DNA from: Altererythrobacter sp. TH136
GTDB taxonomy: Bacteria; Pseudomonadota; Alphaproteobacteria; Sphingomonadales; Sphingomonadaceae
Reading direction: 5' to 3'
DNA: 64,000 nucleotides
Assembly (NCBI RefSeq): GCF_007065885.1
Contig: NZ_CP041409.1
Location: 868,001 to 932,000, forward strand
The translations under genes were made by a program, and so were the position numbers. The notes beneath the pieces are model-generated. The model made no database searches. It had not been told where the DNA came from and saw only the letters and a program-made list of their open reading frames with translations. The stretch's first letter is position 1; each line of letters opens with the position of its first letter. This document shows, piece by piece, positions 1 to 11,376 of the stretch.

Positions 1-1
1 G

Positions 2-1009
2 CACGGCATCGTCAGCGCGCCGATCGCGTACGCGCTGCTGGAGAACGCCCGCCGCGCCCGCCTCGGCCTGAACCGCGAAGACTACCGCGCCGCCATGGGC
101 GAACTGTTCGCGCCGCTGAGCGCGGTGGCCGCGGCCAACCCGTATTCGAGCGCCGCGAGCGAGCCGTTGTCGGCGGAAGAGATCGCCACGGTCACCCCGA
201 AGAACCGGATGATCGCCGATCCCTTCCCTTTGAAGGTCGTCGCCCGCGACCAGGTCAACATGGGTGCCGCGATGCTGGTGATGTCAGTCGCCGCTGCACG
301 CGAAGCGGGAATTGCGGAGGACCGCTGGATCTATATCCACGGTGCCGCGCACGCTGCCGAACCCGACATCCTCGAGCGCGCCGATCCGGGCGCCTATCCC
401 GCCGCCGAAGCCGCGCTGGACGCGGCGCTGGCGGCGGCCGGCAAGCGGATTGACGAAGTGGCGGTGCTCGATTTCTATTCGTGCTTCCCCGTCGCGGTGT
501 TCTCGACGGCGATCGATCACCTCGGCCTGTCGCCAGACGATCCGCGCGGCCTGACGGTGACGGGCGGCCTTCCCTACTTCGGCGGCGCGGGCAACGGCTA
601 TTCCAGCCACGCGATCGCCAGCGTGGTCGAACGGCTGCGCGCGAACGCGGGCGCATACGGTCTGGTCGGTGCCAACGGCGGGTTCCAGAGCAAGTATGCG
701 GCTCTCGTCCTGTCCACCGAGCCGGCGGCTTTTCCAGGCTGGAGCGAAGCCGTCCAGCACCGCCCGGCCGCGCCCGACCTGGTCGAACTGGTCGCGCGCA
801 CCGGCACGATCGACACCTACACCGTCGTGCATGACCGCACGGGGCCGAGCTATGCGGTGGTGATCGGCCATCTGCCCGACGACCGCCGCTTCATCGCGCG
901 CAGCGACGATGCCGAGACGCTGGCCTTGATGGATGCGCACGACCCCCTCGGTCGGCAGGTCACGCTCACCAATGACGGCGCGCGGAACGCGTTCACACTC
1001 GCCGATTGA
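2..1009 (+). CDS. Acetyl-CoA acetyltransferase-like thiolase, 5'-truncated by the window edge
   Basis: The frame is open from base 2, so the N-terminus lies outside the window; about 335 residues are visible before the TGA. The visible part matches the thiolase-superfamily acetyl-CoA acetyltransferase/SCP2-thiolase type: a [10 protein letters not shown] segment, a glycine-rich stretch with [13 protein letters not shown], and a C-terminal tail resembling the OB-like domain found on such bacterial proteins. Proteins of this group make or cleave acyl-CoA carbon-carbon bonds in the cytosol; the exact substrate cannot be read from the sequence. It is followed after 31 bases by acs on the same strand, which suggests a shared role in acyl-CoA metabolism. 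Confidence 0.8.
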   Translation, partial: HGIVSAPIAYALLENARRARLGLNREDYRAAMGELFAPLSAVAAANPYSSAASEPLSAEEIATVTPKNRMIADPFPLKVVARDQVNMGAAMLVMSVAAAREAGIAEDRWIYIHGAAHAAEPDILERADPGAYPAAEAALDAALAAAGKRIDEVAVLDFYSCFPVAVFSTAIDHLGLSPDDPRGLTVTGGLPYFGGAGNGYSSHAIASVVERLRANAGAYGLVGANGGFQSKYAALVLSTEPAAFPGWSEAVQHRPAAPDLVELVARTGTIDTYTVVHDRTGPSYAVVIGHLPDDRRFIARSDDAETLALMDAHDPLGRQVTLTNDGARNAFTLAD

Positions 1010-1040
1010 CCCGCTAGCCTGCCGCGCAAAGGAGAGAGCC

Positions 1041-2996
<1,956 letters not shown>

Positions 2997-3084
2997 TCAT
3001 GGGTCCCCACTCGGTTGGTCAGCGGCCTGCGTCAAACGCGCGATGCGGGCAGGACAATGGTCGTCTACAGCGGCGCCCGCATCC

Positions 3085-4342
3085 TCAGCTTAGAAGGTCG
3101 AGGATCAGCAGCAGGATCGACATGATCAGCCCCAGATAAGCGACCGACAGCGGGCACTTGAACACCCCGTCAGCGACTGGGTTGCCTCGCCGTTTCAACC
3201 TGATCAGCGCCAGGTTTATGCCCGCGAACACGAGAAGAGTTCCACGCGCGGTCCACTCCGCCAGCCCGGTCAGGGGCACTAGCACAGCCAGCAGAAGAAT
3301 TCCGGCAACCGCAACACCCGTGGCGAACACGGGTACTCGGGAGACCGGGTGAACCTGCGCCAGAGGAGCGGGCAGATTTCCCTGGACGGACAGACCGTAG
3401 AGAACCCGAGCGATCATGATCATGTGCACGACCACACCGGTCAGTGTGGCGACGATAGCGATCGCGCTCATGAAGTGAGGCGACCGCCCGGTCAGCCTCT
3501 CAAACACTTCAGCAAGAGGTGCAGAAGAGGTCGCGAGCTCGCCGGGCGGCACCGCGTTCACGGCTGTCCAGACGACCAGCGCATAGAGAACCGCGGTGAT
3601 TGCGAGCGTCAGGAACAGAGCGGCAGGAAGGGTGCGCGAGGAATCCTTCAACTCCTCCGAGATATTCACGATGTGCTCGAAACCGACGAACGCGAAAACC
3701 GCGAGAAGGGTCGTGCCACCGATCCCCCACCCACGCGGCCGTATCTCCTGCGGAGGGAATGATCTCCGGAATTCGCCCCCATTCCTCACCTCCATTAGCG
3801 AACCCCGCCCCGACAATCAGAAGCAGGCCGCCGACTTCTATCAGCGTCATCAGTCCCGCCACGGCGATCGATTGGCTGGTCGCGAGGCATGCTACCGCAC
3901 CCATGACGATGACCACACCGGTGATGATCGCCCAATTGGGCAAGTCTATCAGAGTGGCGAGGTAGCCCGCGCTGCCAACGCTGATGGTGGCTCCCGAAAC
4001 AGTGGCGGTGATAACCATCAGCAAGCCCATTCCCAAGGTCAGCCGCTTGCGGTGGAATGCCGCCTCTACATAGGCCGCCTCGCTGGCGCTGACGGGCATC
4101 CGCGTTCCCAACTCGGCGAACGAGGCGGCGGTGAACCCCATCGCGATGGCCGCCAGCAGAAAGCCGAGCGGGGCGTGCATTCCGCTTTTCCCGGCAGCGA
4201 TGCCGACCAGCACGTAGATACCCGCGCCGATGGTTACGCCCACACCGTACAGAACCGCATGTGTCAGCGTCAGCGACTTGGCCAAACCTTCGCCTGGGGC
4301 CTCAAACACGCGAGGCTGTCTCCGGACTTGGTGGTGATCCAT
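3085..4342 (-). pseudogene. APC-family amino acid permease, frameshifted in a G5 run
   Basis: Two overlapping minus-strand frames together give one APC-superfamily transporter. The N-terminal part (ATG at 4342) has the signature GVGVTIGAGIYVLVG and several membrane segments; the C-terminal part carries FVGFEHIVNISEELK and five to six further hydrophobic segments, ending at 3085. The frames would join as AAWVG-IGGTTLL if one base were removed from the C5 run at 3724-3728 (G5 on the coding strand). The rest of both halves is uninterrupted, so the lesion is either recent or a base-calling error. It probably imported amino acids or amines across the inner membrane. Confidence 0.85.
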
Positions 4343-4416
4343 TGCTCACCATATGCCCAAAAATCACCGCAGTCGACCAAGCGCGCGCGAGGCGCGGCCG
4401 TTTAGGCCCCCCGCGG

Positions 4417-5250
4417 TCAGTCAGCCGGATGCGCCTCCAGCCACCGCGTCAAATCACCGATCACCGCGTCCTTCTCCGGCTCGTTGTAAATCTCGTGGAA
4501 CAGGCCTGGATAGGTGATCACCGTCTTGTCGCTCGCGCCGATGGCGTCGATCGTCGGACGGGCGCCTTTTAGCGGCACCAGCGCGTCGGCTTCGCCGTGC
4601 TGGATCAGGACCGGGACTTTCATTCCGGGCGCGCGGGCGAGGTAGCCGGGGAGCGGGGCGAACAGTTCGTGCGCGGTGCGCGCCGGGACCTTGCCGATCG
4701 TCACCAGCGGATCGGCGGCGTAAGCTTTCACTACGGCCGGATCGCGGCTGACCGCCTCGGGCGGAAGCGCGACCGTCCCCAGCCCCGGCGCGATCGCGGA
4801 TAGCAGCTTCACGATCAGCCGTTGCCCGGCGGGCGCGCTGCCGCCGATCAGCGGACCGGACAGGATCAGGCCCGACAGGTCTTCCGGCCAGCGCAAGGCG
4901 TAACCGAACGCGACGTTCCCTCCCATCGAGTGGCCGAGCAGCTTGATCCGCTGCCCGCCGTGCCGCGCGCGGACTTCGCTGACGAACTTGTGGAAGTCCT
5001 CGATCACCCAGGCCATCCGGTCGACCAGCGCGCGCTTGCCGCCTGAACGGCCGTGGCCCCGGTGGTCGAGCGCGTAGAGCGCATACCCGTGCGGCACCAG
5101 CCGCTCCACCAGATTGCCATACCGCCCGCCGTGCTCGGCAAAGCCGTGGGCGATGGCGATCACGTCGCGCACCGGCCCCTCGGGCAGCCAGCCCTGCGCG
5201 AACAGCTCAACCCCGCCGTGGCCGGTCAGCCGCCAATCCGTGCGCTTCAC
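4417..5250 (-). CDS. Alpha/beta hydrolase, monoacylglycerol lipase / lysophospholipase type
   Basis: The protein has 277 residues and starts at a GTG (5250) that overlaps the TGA of the upstream acyl-CoA dehydrogenase in a GTGA junction, implying translational coupling. It is a serine hydrolase of the Hydrolase_4 family: oxyanion region AHGFAEHGGRY, DHRGHGRSGG, nucleophile elbow GHSMGGN, an acid residue in GEADALVPLKG and the catalytic histidine in GLFHEIYNEPE. Such enzymes cleave ester bonds of monoacylglycerols or lysophospholipids. Coupling to an acyl-CoA dehydrogenase suggests it releases fatty acids for beta-oxidation, which is inference. Confidence 0.88.
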   Translation of the reverse strand: MKRTDWRLTGHGGVELFAQGWLPEGPVRDVIAIAHGFAEHGGRYGNLVERLVPHGYALYALDHRGHGRSGGKRALVDRMAWVIEDFHKFVSEVRARHGGQRIKLLGHSMGGNVAFGYALRWPEDLSGLILSGPLIGGSAPAGQRLIVKLLSAIAPGLGTVALPPEAVSRDPAVVKAYAADPLVTIGKVPARTAHELFAPLPGYLARAPGMKVPVLIQHGEADALVPLKGARPTIDAIGASDKTVITYPGLFHEIYNEPEKDAVIGDLTRWLEAHPAD

Positions 5251-6533
5251 CCGAACTTGCCCCGGTTGGGGCCGAGATAGCCGAACAGGTACGCGCCCAC
5301 CTTGCGCATCTGGATCTCCTCCGCGCCCTCGGTGATGCGGTAGCGGCGGTGGTGGCGGAAGATGTGCTCGAACGGCTTGTGCCGCGAATAGCCGATCCCG
5401 CCGTGCACCTGCATCGCCCGGTCCGCCGCCTCGCACACCAGCCGGTTCGCCCAGTAGTTGCACATGCTGACCTTGTCGGAGATCGTCCGCTCGATCTCCT
5501 CGTGCGGCATGTTGTCCATCTCCCACGCGGTCTTGTAGATCAGCAGCCGCAGCATCTCGCACTGGGTTTTCAACTCGACCAGCGGGAACTGGATCGCCTG
5601 GTTGCGCGCCAGTTCCTCGCCGAACGGCTTGCGGAGGCGCGCATATTTCACGCTTTCATCGATGCAGTGGAGCGCGGCGCCAAGGCTGCTGGCGGCTTGC
5701 CGGATGCGGTTCTGGTGGACGAAGCTCTGCGCCAGGCTCAGCCCGCGGCCTTCCGCGCCCAGCATCGCGCTGTCGGGCACCCACACGTTGGTGAACGACA
5801 GGCGCGGGTGGTCGGTGGGCATGTTGAAGGTCCACATCCACTCCTCGATCTTCAGCCCTTCGGTGGGATTGGGAACCAGGAAGCAGGTGATCCCGCGCGC
5901 ATCGCCCGGCTCCCCGCTGGTGCGGGCGAAGGTGGCGCAGTGGGTGGCGACGTGCATCCCGGTGATCCACATCTTCTCGCCGTCGATCCGCCAGCCCGGC
6001 ACCCCGTCACGCTCTTCGCGCACGGCGCGGGTTTCCATCCAGGTCGCGTCCGATCCGTGGTCAGGCTCGGTCAGGCCGAATGCCACCCGGCGCCGCCCTT
6101 CGAACCCGCCGAGGATAAACTCGTCCTTCTGCTCCTCCGTGCCGAAGTGTTCGAACATCGCCACGAACGGGAAATTGCCGACGATCGAGTGTTCGTTCTG
6201 TAGATCGTTGTGCAGCCCCAGCCCGCGCCGGGCAAAGCGTTCGCGGATCACCGCCATCCACAGGTTGCTGCCATCCTTGCCGCCGTACTTCTTCGGCGCG
6301 GAAAAGCGCCAGTGGCCGGCCTTGTCCGCGGCCCGCCGCGCTTGGCCGAGCAGTTGCTCCCACTCGTGATTGGGCAGGCCTTCGCGGTCCCAGTCGGTCC
6401 GGGCGTCTTCACGCCGGTGGTCGAAGAAGCGGATGTTGTCGTCCGCTGCCACCAGCGGCTCGATCTCCGCCTCGATGAAGGCGACCAGTTCGGCGTAATA
6501 GTCTTCCAGCTCCCGCGGAATCGCAAAGTCCAT
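5247..6533 (-). CDS. Acyl-CoA dehydrogenase
   Basis: The protein has 428 residues, starting at ATG 6533. It has the acyl-CoA dehydrogenase fold: an N-terminal helical domain, a middle domain with FGLTEPDHGSDATWMETRA and GEKMWITGMH (flavin and substrate contacts), and a C-terminal domain with QAIQFPLVELKTQCEMLR and MQVHGGIGYSRHKPFEHIFR. It oxidises an acyl-CoA to the 2-enoyl-CoA using FAD and passes electrons to ETF. It is the longer, ACAD10/11-like type often found beside a phosphotransferase and DUF6285, both of which are encoded divergently about 1.3 kb away, beyond kynU. Confidence 0.9.
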   Translation of the reverse strand: MDFAIPRELEDYYAELVAFIEAEIEPLVAADDNIRFFDHRREDARTDWDREGLPNHEWEQLLGQARRAADKAGHWRFSAPKKYGGKDGSNLWMAVIRERFARRGLGLHNDLQNEHSIVGNFPFVAMFEHFGTEEQKDEFILGGFEGRRRVAFGLTEPDHGSDATWMETRAVREERDGVPGWRIDGEKMWITGMHVATHCATFARTSGEPGDARGITCFLVPNPTEGLKIEEWMWTFNMPTDHPRLSFTNVWVPDSAMLGAEGRGLSLAQSFVHQNRIRQAASSLGAALHCIDESVKYARLRKPFGEELARNQAIQFPLVELKTQCEMLRLLIYKTAWEMDNMPHEEIERTISDKVSMCNYWANRLVCEAADRAMQVHGGIGYSRHKPFEHIFRHHRRYRITEGAEEIQMRKVGAYLFGYLGPNRGKFG

Positions 6534-6594
6534 CGCCGCCTCTCCCTTTTGGTTGTTGGGAGAAACCTATCGCAGGCGGACAAGAGAGCAAGCG

Positions 6595-7818
6595 TCAGGT
6601 CACGGCGCTGCGCTGTTTGTGTTCGGGCCGGTCCCATTCGCGCTGCTCCATCACCGCCGCCAGGTAATCGACCGCCGCCGCAACCTCGGCATGGGTGATA
6701 TAGAGCGGGGTGAACCCGAAGCGCAGGATGTCGGGCGCGCGGAAGTCCCCGATCACGCCGCGCTCGATCAGCGCCTGTATGATCGCGTACCCTTCCGGAT
6801 GGCGATAGGAGACCTGGCTCCCCCGCTCTGCCGGGTCGGCAGGACTGGCGAGCGCAAACCCCCACGCCTCCGCCAGCGGTGCCATGCGTTCGATGAACAG
6901 CTCCGCCAACGAGATCGACTTAGCGCGCACCGCTGCCATGTCGGCTTCAAGGAACAGGTCCACCCCCACCTCCAGCGCGGCCATGCCCAGCACCGGCGGC
7001 GTGCCCACCAGGAAGCGCGCGATGCCCGGCGCCGGTTCGTAGCGATCCTCGAACGCAAACGGCGCCGCATGGCCGAACCATCCGGCCAGCGCCGGGGTCA
7101 CCTTCCCCTGATGCCGCTGCGCCACATACAGGAACCCCGGCGCGCCGGGTCCGCCGTTGAGGTATTTGTATCCGCAGCCCACCGCGAAGTCGGCGCCTGC
7201 CCCCGTCAGGTCTACCGGCACGGCCCCGGCACTATGGCTGAGATCCCAGATCATGGCCGCGCCGTGACGATGAGCCAGTGAAGTGATCCGCGCCATGTCA
7301 CGCATCCGGCCGGTCTTGTAATGCACCTGGGTCAGCAGGACGGCCGCCACGGATCCGTCGATCGCATCCTCGATCTGGTCAGGTTGCACCAGTTGTGCGC
7401 GGACTTGGCGACCGGTCAGCGCCTCGATCCCCTGCATCATGTATACGTCGGTGGGGAAGTTGCCGCGTTCGGACAGGATCACGCTGCGTTCCGGCGCCAG
7501 CGACAGCGCCGCGCACGAAGCCTTGAAAACGTTGATGGATGTGGAATCGCAGGCGATCACCTCGCCCTCCCCGGCCCCGATCAGGCGGCCGATCTTGTCG
7601 CCAATCCGCTGCGGCATCCCGATCCAGTCTGCCTGGTTCCACGAGGTGATCAGCCCCTCCCCCCACTCCTTCCGAACCACCTGCAGCACCCGTTCCTCAG
7701 CCGCTTTCGGCCGCGCCCCCAGCGAGTTGCCGTCTAGGTAGATCACCCCCTCAGGCAGGGCGAAGCGGTCGCGGAAAGGGGCCAGCGGGTCAGCGGCGTC
7801 GAGTTGTGCAGGGGTCAT
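6595..7818 (-). CDS. kynU: Kynureninase
   Basis: The protein has 407 residues; the ATG at 7818 follows an AGGGAGGAACG ribosome site. Motifs are those of PLP-dependent kynureninase: FALPEGVIYLDGNSLG at the N-terminus, ACDSTSINVFKA, ERGNFPTDVYMMQG, WDLSHSAGAVPVDL, and the PLP-binding lysine in GCGYKYLNGGPGAPGF near residue 218. It cleaves kynurenine or 3-hydroxykynurenine to (hydroxy)anthranilate and alanine in tryptophan degradation. No other kynurenine-pathway gene is visible in the window, so it may act alone or be completed elsewhere. Confidence 0.95.
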   Translation of the reverse strand: MTPAQLDAADPLAPFRDRFALPEGVIYLDGNSLGARPKAAEERVLQVVRKEWGEGLITSWNQADWIGMPQRIGDKIGRLIGAGEGEVIACDSTSINVFKASCAALSLAPERSVILSERGNFPTDVYMMQGIEALTGRQVRAQLVQPDQIEDAIDGSVAAVLLTQVHYKTGRMRDMARITSLAHRHGAAMIWDLSHSAGAVPVDLTGAGADFAVGCGYKYLNGGPGAPGFLYVAQRHQGKVTPALAGWFGHAAPFAFEDRYEPAPGIARFLVGTPPVLGMAALEVGVDLFLEADMAAVRAKSISLAELFIERMAPLAEAWGFALASPADPAERGSQVSYRHPEGYAIIQALIERGVIGDFRAPDILRFGFTPLYITHAEVAAAVDYLAAVMEQREWDRPEHKQRSAVT

Positions 7819-7880
7819 CGTTCCTCCCTAGCCGCACAAGTGTTTGCCAGCGAAGCGCAAATCGCGCACGTTGCCCTGCG

Positions 7881-8906
7881 ATGGAAGCCGACACCGACCT
7901 CGCCGAAGCGCTGCGCCGGGCCGCGCACGATGCGGGTATGCCGGCTGAGCGGGTGGACAATCTGCGCCAGTTGTCGGGCGGCGCCAGCAAGGAGATGTGG
8001 GCCTTCGACCTGGTGGCGTCAGACGGGACCTCGACTCCGCTCGTGCTGCGCCGCCAGCCGCCGGGTCGCGGTTTCTCGTCGCAAGGTCTGCCGAGCGTCG
8101 CCGCCGAAGCTGCGCTGATCCGGCTTGCCGAGGGCGCGGGCGTGCCGGTCCCATCGGTTGCCTTCGAACTGGCTCCGGGCTCTCCGGCGGGCGACGGCTA
8201 CGCGATGGCGCGGATCGAAGGTGAAACCGTCGGCGGGCGGGTGCTGAAACTGGCTGAACTGGCCGAGGCGCGCGCGCAGATGGCGCGGCGCTGCGGGGAG
8301 ATCCTCGCGCGGCTTCATGCGGCGAAAGGATACGAGGCGCTGGGCCTGCGGGAAATCGGGGCCCGGGCGGAACTTGCCGCGCTGGAGGAGCGCCACCGCG
8401 CCACCGGACACGACCGGCCCGTGTTCGAACTCGCGCTCCGCTGGCTAGACGATCACTTGCCCGAAGAACGTACCCGCGTTCTCCTTCATGGCGATTTTCG
8501 CAACGGTAACCTGATGGTCGGCCCCGATGGCATTCGGGCGGTGCTTGACTGGGAACTCGCGCATGTCGGCCCACCCGTCTACGACCTGGCCTGGCTGTGC
8601 GTCACCAGTTGGCGCTTTCAGCGGCCCGAACTGCCGGTGGGCGGCTTCGGCACGCGGGAGGACCTGATCGCGGGCTACGAGGCCGTTGGCGGAGCGCCGG
8701 TGGACCCCGGCGAACTCCATGCGTGGGAGGTGTTCCAGACCATGAACTGGGGTGTGATGTGCGCCGGCATTGCCGAAGCGTTCGCGGACGGCGGCCGCTC
8801 GATCGAGGCCGGCGTGATCGCCCGCCGTGCAAGCGAAACCGAGTTCGATCTCATGCGCCTGCTCGCGCCGGACCATCCCGCATGGAGTGCAGCGGATGTT
8901 CGATAA
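7881..8906 (+). CDS. Phosphotransferase family protein (APH/ACAD10-like kinase)
   Basis: The protein has 341 residues starting at ATG 7881; an upstream in-frame extension overlaps the kynU promoter region and is rejected. It has the APH kinase-like fold: N-lobe with LSGGASKEMWAFDL, the catalytic loop VLLHGDFRNGNLMV and the metal-binding AVLDWELAHVGPPVYDLAW. ACAD10/11 N-terminal domains and their bacterial homologues phosphorylate 4-hydroxyacyl-CoAs so that a partner dehydrogenase can act; that role is inferred here from the nearby acyl-CoA dehydrogenase. It overlaps the DUF6285 gene by 11 bases, so the two are probably co-translated. Its name as an aminoglycoside phosphotransferase should not be read as drug resistance. 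Confidence 0.88.
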   Translation: MEADTDLAEALRRAAHDAGMPAERVDNLRQLSGGASKEMWAFDLVASDGTSTPLVLRRQPPGRGFSSQGLPSVAAEAALIRLAEGAGVPVPSVAFELAPGSPAGDGYAMARIEGETVGGRVLKLAELAEARAQMARRCGEILARLHAAKGYEALGLREIGARAELAALEERHRATGHDRPVFELALRWLDDHLPEERTRVLLHGDFRNGNLMVGPDGIRAVLDWELAHVGPPVYDLAWLCVTSWRFQRPELPVGGFGTREDLIAGYEAVGGAPVDPGELHAWEVFQTMNWGVMCAGIAEAFADGGRSIEAGVIARRASETEFDLMRLLAPDHPAWSAADVR

Positions 8907-9252
8907 ACCCGCGCCCGCGCTGCTGATCGCCGAAGCGCGCCGCGCGCTTGAGGCAGGCGTTGCCCAGGGTTTTCCGCAGAAGGTGGTCGCCAACGCCCTC
9001 GGAATCGCGCAACGCGAGCTTGAGGCGGGCCCACAGCGGACGCGGCAGGAGCTGGAACGGCTGAACGCATTGCTGGGAGACGACGGCGATCTCCCCACCC
9101 TGAACGGCCGACTGGCGAGCGCCATACGCACCGGTACGACTGCCGCCGATGATCCCGCTCTCCTCGATCACCTGATCCGCACGACCATCGCGAAGCTGGA
9201 GATCGATCAACCGGCTTACCCGGCGTTCAAGGCGTGGCGCGAAGGCGCCTAG
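8896..9252 (+). CDS. DUF6285 family protein
   Basis: The protein has 118 residues, starting at ATG 8896 inside the last codons of the phosphotransferase gene. It is helical, begins MFDKPAPALLIAEARRAL and ends near YPAFKAWREGA, the pattern of DUF6285 proteins that sit downstream of phosphotransferase genes. It has no membrane segment and no recognised catalytic motif. Its conserved position suggests an accessory subunit or stabiliser of the kinase in acyl-CoA catabolism; the function is unknown. Confidence 0.75.
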   Translation: MFDKPAPALLIAEARRALEAGVAQGFPQKVVANALGIAQRELEAGPQRTRQELERLNALLGDDGDLPTLNGRLASAIRTGTTAADDPALLDHLIRTTIAKLEIDQPAYPAFKAWREGA

Positions 9253-9821
9253 CCATCGCCCAGCGACGTCAGGCTGCGCGCTCCGTCGACCACCTGCCGT
9301 CCAACCATCTCGAGCTGCGAGCGAGAACGATCGTCCAGCCGGTCACCGGTGGGCGAGAACATGTCGGGCCCCACCCGGATCGTGGCACCCATCGGCGTGG
9401 GCCAGCCCCGCAGTGCGTGCACGACGGTGCGCAATGTCTGCATCGTGTTGACCGTCGCCTGATCGCCGTAAGCGGTCGCGATCAACCCCACCGCGCGGCC
9501 ATCGAGGTAAGGTCGCGCGTCGCTGGCCAGATCCTCAAGGTAGTCGAGGGCGTTCTTGACGAGACCCGAAACCGTTCCGTGATAACCGGGCGCGGAGATC
9601 AGCAGACCATCGGCCGCCCGCACCGCCTCAACCATTTCCGCGCCGTGCTCCAGCGTATGGCCCGGCCCCCGGTAGTGCGGCAGGGCCGCCAGATAGGCGC
9701 CGTCGAACAGCGACACTTGCGCGCCCTCCGCTTCTGCGGCCGCGATTGCGGACTTGAGGGCAAGCTCGGTTGCGCTGCCAGGCGAAACCGTGCCGCCGAT
9801 CGCGACGATGCGGGGGGTCAA
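9249..9821 (-). CDS. NADPH-dependent FMN reductase family protein
   Basis: The protein has 190 residues. The proposed start is a TTG at 9821 that overlaps the glpD stop as TTGA; the longer open frame is in the wrong frame relative to glpD and is rejected. It has the flavodoxin-like fold of the FMN_red family: IVAIGGTVSPGSATELAL for phosphate binding, FDGAYLAALPHY, and SAPGYHGTVSGLVKNALDYLE near the flavin. Such enzymes reduce free FMN or quinones with NAD(P)H. Coupling to glpD suggests a shared transcript but not necessarily a shared pathway. Confidence 0.82.
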   Translation of the reverse strand: MTPRIVAIGGTVSPGSATELALKSAIAAAEAEGAQVSLFDGAYLAALPHYRGPGHTLEHGAEMVEAVRAADGLLISAPGYHGTVSGLVKNALDYLEDLASDARPYLDGRAVGLIATAYGDQATVNTMQTLRTVVHALRGWPTPMGATIRVGPDMFSPTGDRLDDRSRSQLEMVGRQVVDGARSLTSLGDG

Positions 9822-11308
9822 GCGGGATGCTCCTGCGTCAAGAATTGCTCCAGTGCCTGTCGCTGTTCGGGCGAGAAACGCAAGCCCAGCTTGGTCCGCC
9901 GCCACAGGATGTCGTCTGCGGTGACGGCCCACTCCCGTGTGCAGAGGTAGCGCACCTCCCGCGCTGTCAGACCCGCCCCGAAGTGCTCGCCGCATGCCCC
10001 AAGAGTGGCCGCATCGCCGAGCACGGTGAACGCGAGCGTGCCGTATGCCTTCACGAGACGATCCGCCCAGGCAGGTTCGAGGAAGGGATAGCGCGCGGCG
10101 AGCTCACTCCTCAGCTTCGGTTGCCCGTCGGTCGCGAAATCACCACCGGGGAGAGGCGCGCGGTCAGTCCAGTGCTGTCCGTCAAGCTCAGCAAGGCGCT
10201 CCCCCAGAAGCGCGACCGCCTCCTGCGCGAGGTGCCGATATGTGGTGATCTTGCCGCCGAAGACGCTCAGGATCGGCGCGCCCTCGTCCTCCTCCGACAG
10301 TTCGAATCGATAGCCGCGGGTGGCCGCCTCAGGCTTGCCGCTGCCGTCGTCGATCAGGGGCCGGACCCCGGCGAAGGCCCAGACGATCTGCTCGGGCAGC
10401 ACGGCCTTTTGGAAGAAGCGGCTCGCGCCCTCGCAAAGATAGGCGATCTCCTCCTCGCTCGCCTCGATCGGATCGTTCGGTCCCTGGTCCCGGTCCGTGG
10501 TCCCAATGAGGGTGAAGTCCCGTTCGTAGGGCATCGCGAAGAAGATGCGCCCGTCCGGCAGCTGGAAGAAGTACGGATACGGGTGATCGAACAACCGCGA
10601 CACCACGATGTGCGACCCGCGAACCAGTCGTACCGCGCTGTCCGTGCGTTCGTCCGCCTTGCGCAACAGCTTCAGCACGCCGGGTCCCGCCGCGTTGACG
10701 ATCGCTCGCGCGGAGAACTGCCCGTCGGGAGTGGAAATGCGCCAGGCCGGCCCAACCCGTTCCAGCTCCTCGACGGGACAGCGGGTACGCACGTGCGCCC
10801 CTCTGTCCGCGGCGTCACGCGCATTGAGGATGACCAGCCGCGCGTCATCGACCCAGCAATCGGAATAGGCGAAGCCGTGGGTAAATTCGGGCTTCAACGG
10901 CTCACCCGCCGGATGGCGATCGAAGCGGATGCTCTGCATGGCCGGCAGCTTCTTGCGGGCGCCGATATGGTCGTAAAGGAACAGGCCCAGCCGCAGCAGC
11001 CACCGCGGACGGAGGCCGCGAACGTGAGGCAGGACGAAGCGCATCGGCCAGATGATGTGCGGCGCGATGGTCCACAGGCGTTCGCGCTCGGACAAGGCCT
11101 CCCGCACCAGCCCGAACTCGTAGTGCTCGAGATAGCGCAACCCGCCGTGGATCAGTTTGCTCGACGCCGACGACGTGCCGCCCGCGAGATCGCCCGCCTC
11201 GAGCAACAGCACCCGCGCGCCCCGTCCCGCGAGGTCGCGCGCGATCCCGGCGCCATTCACGCCGCCGCCGATCACCGCGACATCGAAGGTATGCTCCGCT
11301 TGCCCCAT
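9818..11308 (-). CDS. glpD: Aerobic glycerol-3-phosphate dehydrogenase
   Basis: The protein has 496 residues starting at ATG 11308; the open frame upstream of this runs into the next gene and is not used. It is an FAD-dependent GlpD: the dinucleotide-binding motif VAVIGGGVNGAGIARDLAG is at the N-terminus, followed by SSKLIHGGLRYLEHYEF, GFAYSDCWVDDARLV, GTTDRDQGPNDP and VFGGKITTYRHLAQEA, with a C-terminal DAO_C domain ending around CTREWAVTADDILWRRTKLG. It oxidises glycerol-3-phosphate to dihydroxyacetone phosphate at the inner membrane and feeds the quinone pool. No glpK or glpF is visible. Confidence 0.95.
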   Translation of the reverse strand: MGQAEHTFDVAVIGGGVNGAGIARDLAGRGARVLLLEAGDLAGGTSSASSKLIHGGLRYLEHYEFGLVREALSERERLWTIAPHIIWPMRFVLPHVRGLRPRWLLRLGLFLYDHIGARKKLPAMQSIRFDRHPAGEPLKPEFTHGFAYSDCWVDDARLVILNARDAADRGAHVRTRCPVEELERVGPAWRISTPDGQFSARAIVNAAGPGVLKLLRKADERTDSAVRLVRGSHIVVSRLFDHPYPYFFQLPDGRIFFAMPYERDFTLIGTTDRDQGPNDPIEASEEEIAYLCEGASRFFQKAVLPEQIVWAFAGVRPLIDDGSGKPEAATRGYRFELSEEDEGAPILSVFGGKITTYRHLAQEAVALLGERLAELDGQHWTDRAPLPGGDFATDGQPKLRSELAARYPFLEPAWADRLVKAYGTLAFTVLGDAATLGACGEHFGAGLTAREVRYLCTREWAVTADDILWRRTKLGLRFSPEQRQALEQFLTQEHPA

Positions 11309-11376
11309 ACCGCTCCTGCGTACAGTTCCCGCCGGCGCTGGCGAAGCTACTCCCTCATGTCGCGGTTCGGTTGCAG

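Noticed and set aside
7881-8906. Aminoglycoside phosphotransferase resistance gene
   Set aside because: The APH fold is shared with ACAD10-like kinases, and coupling to DUF6285 points to acyl-CoA metabolism.
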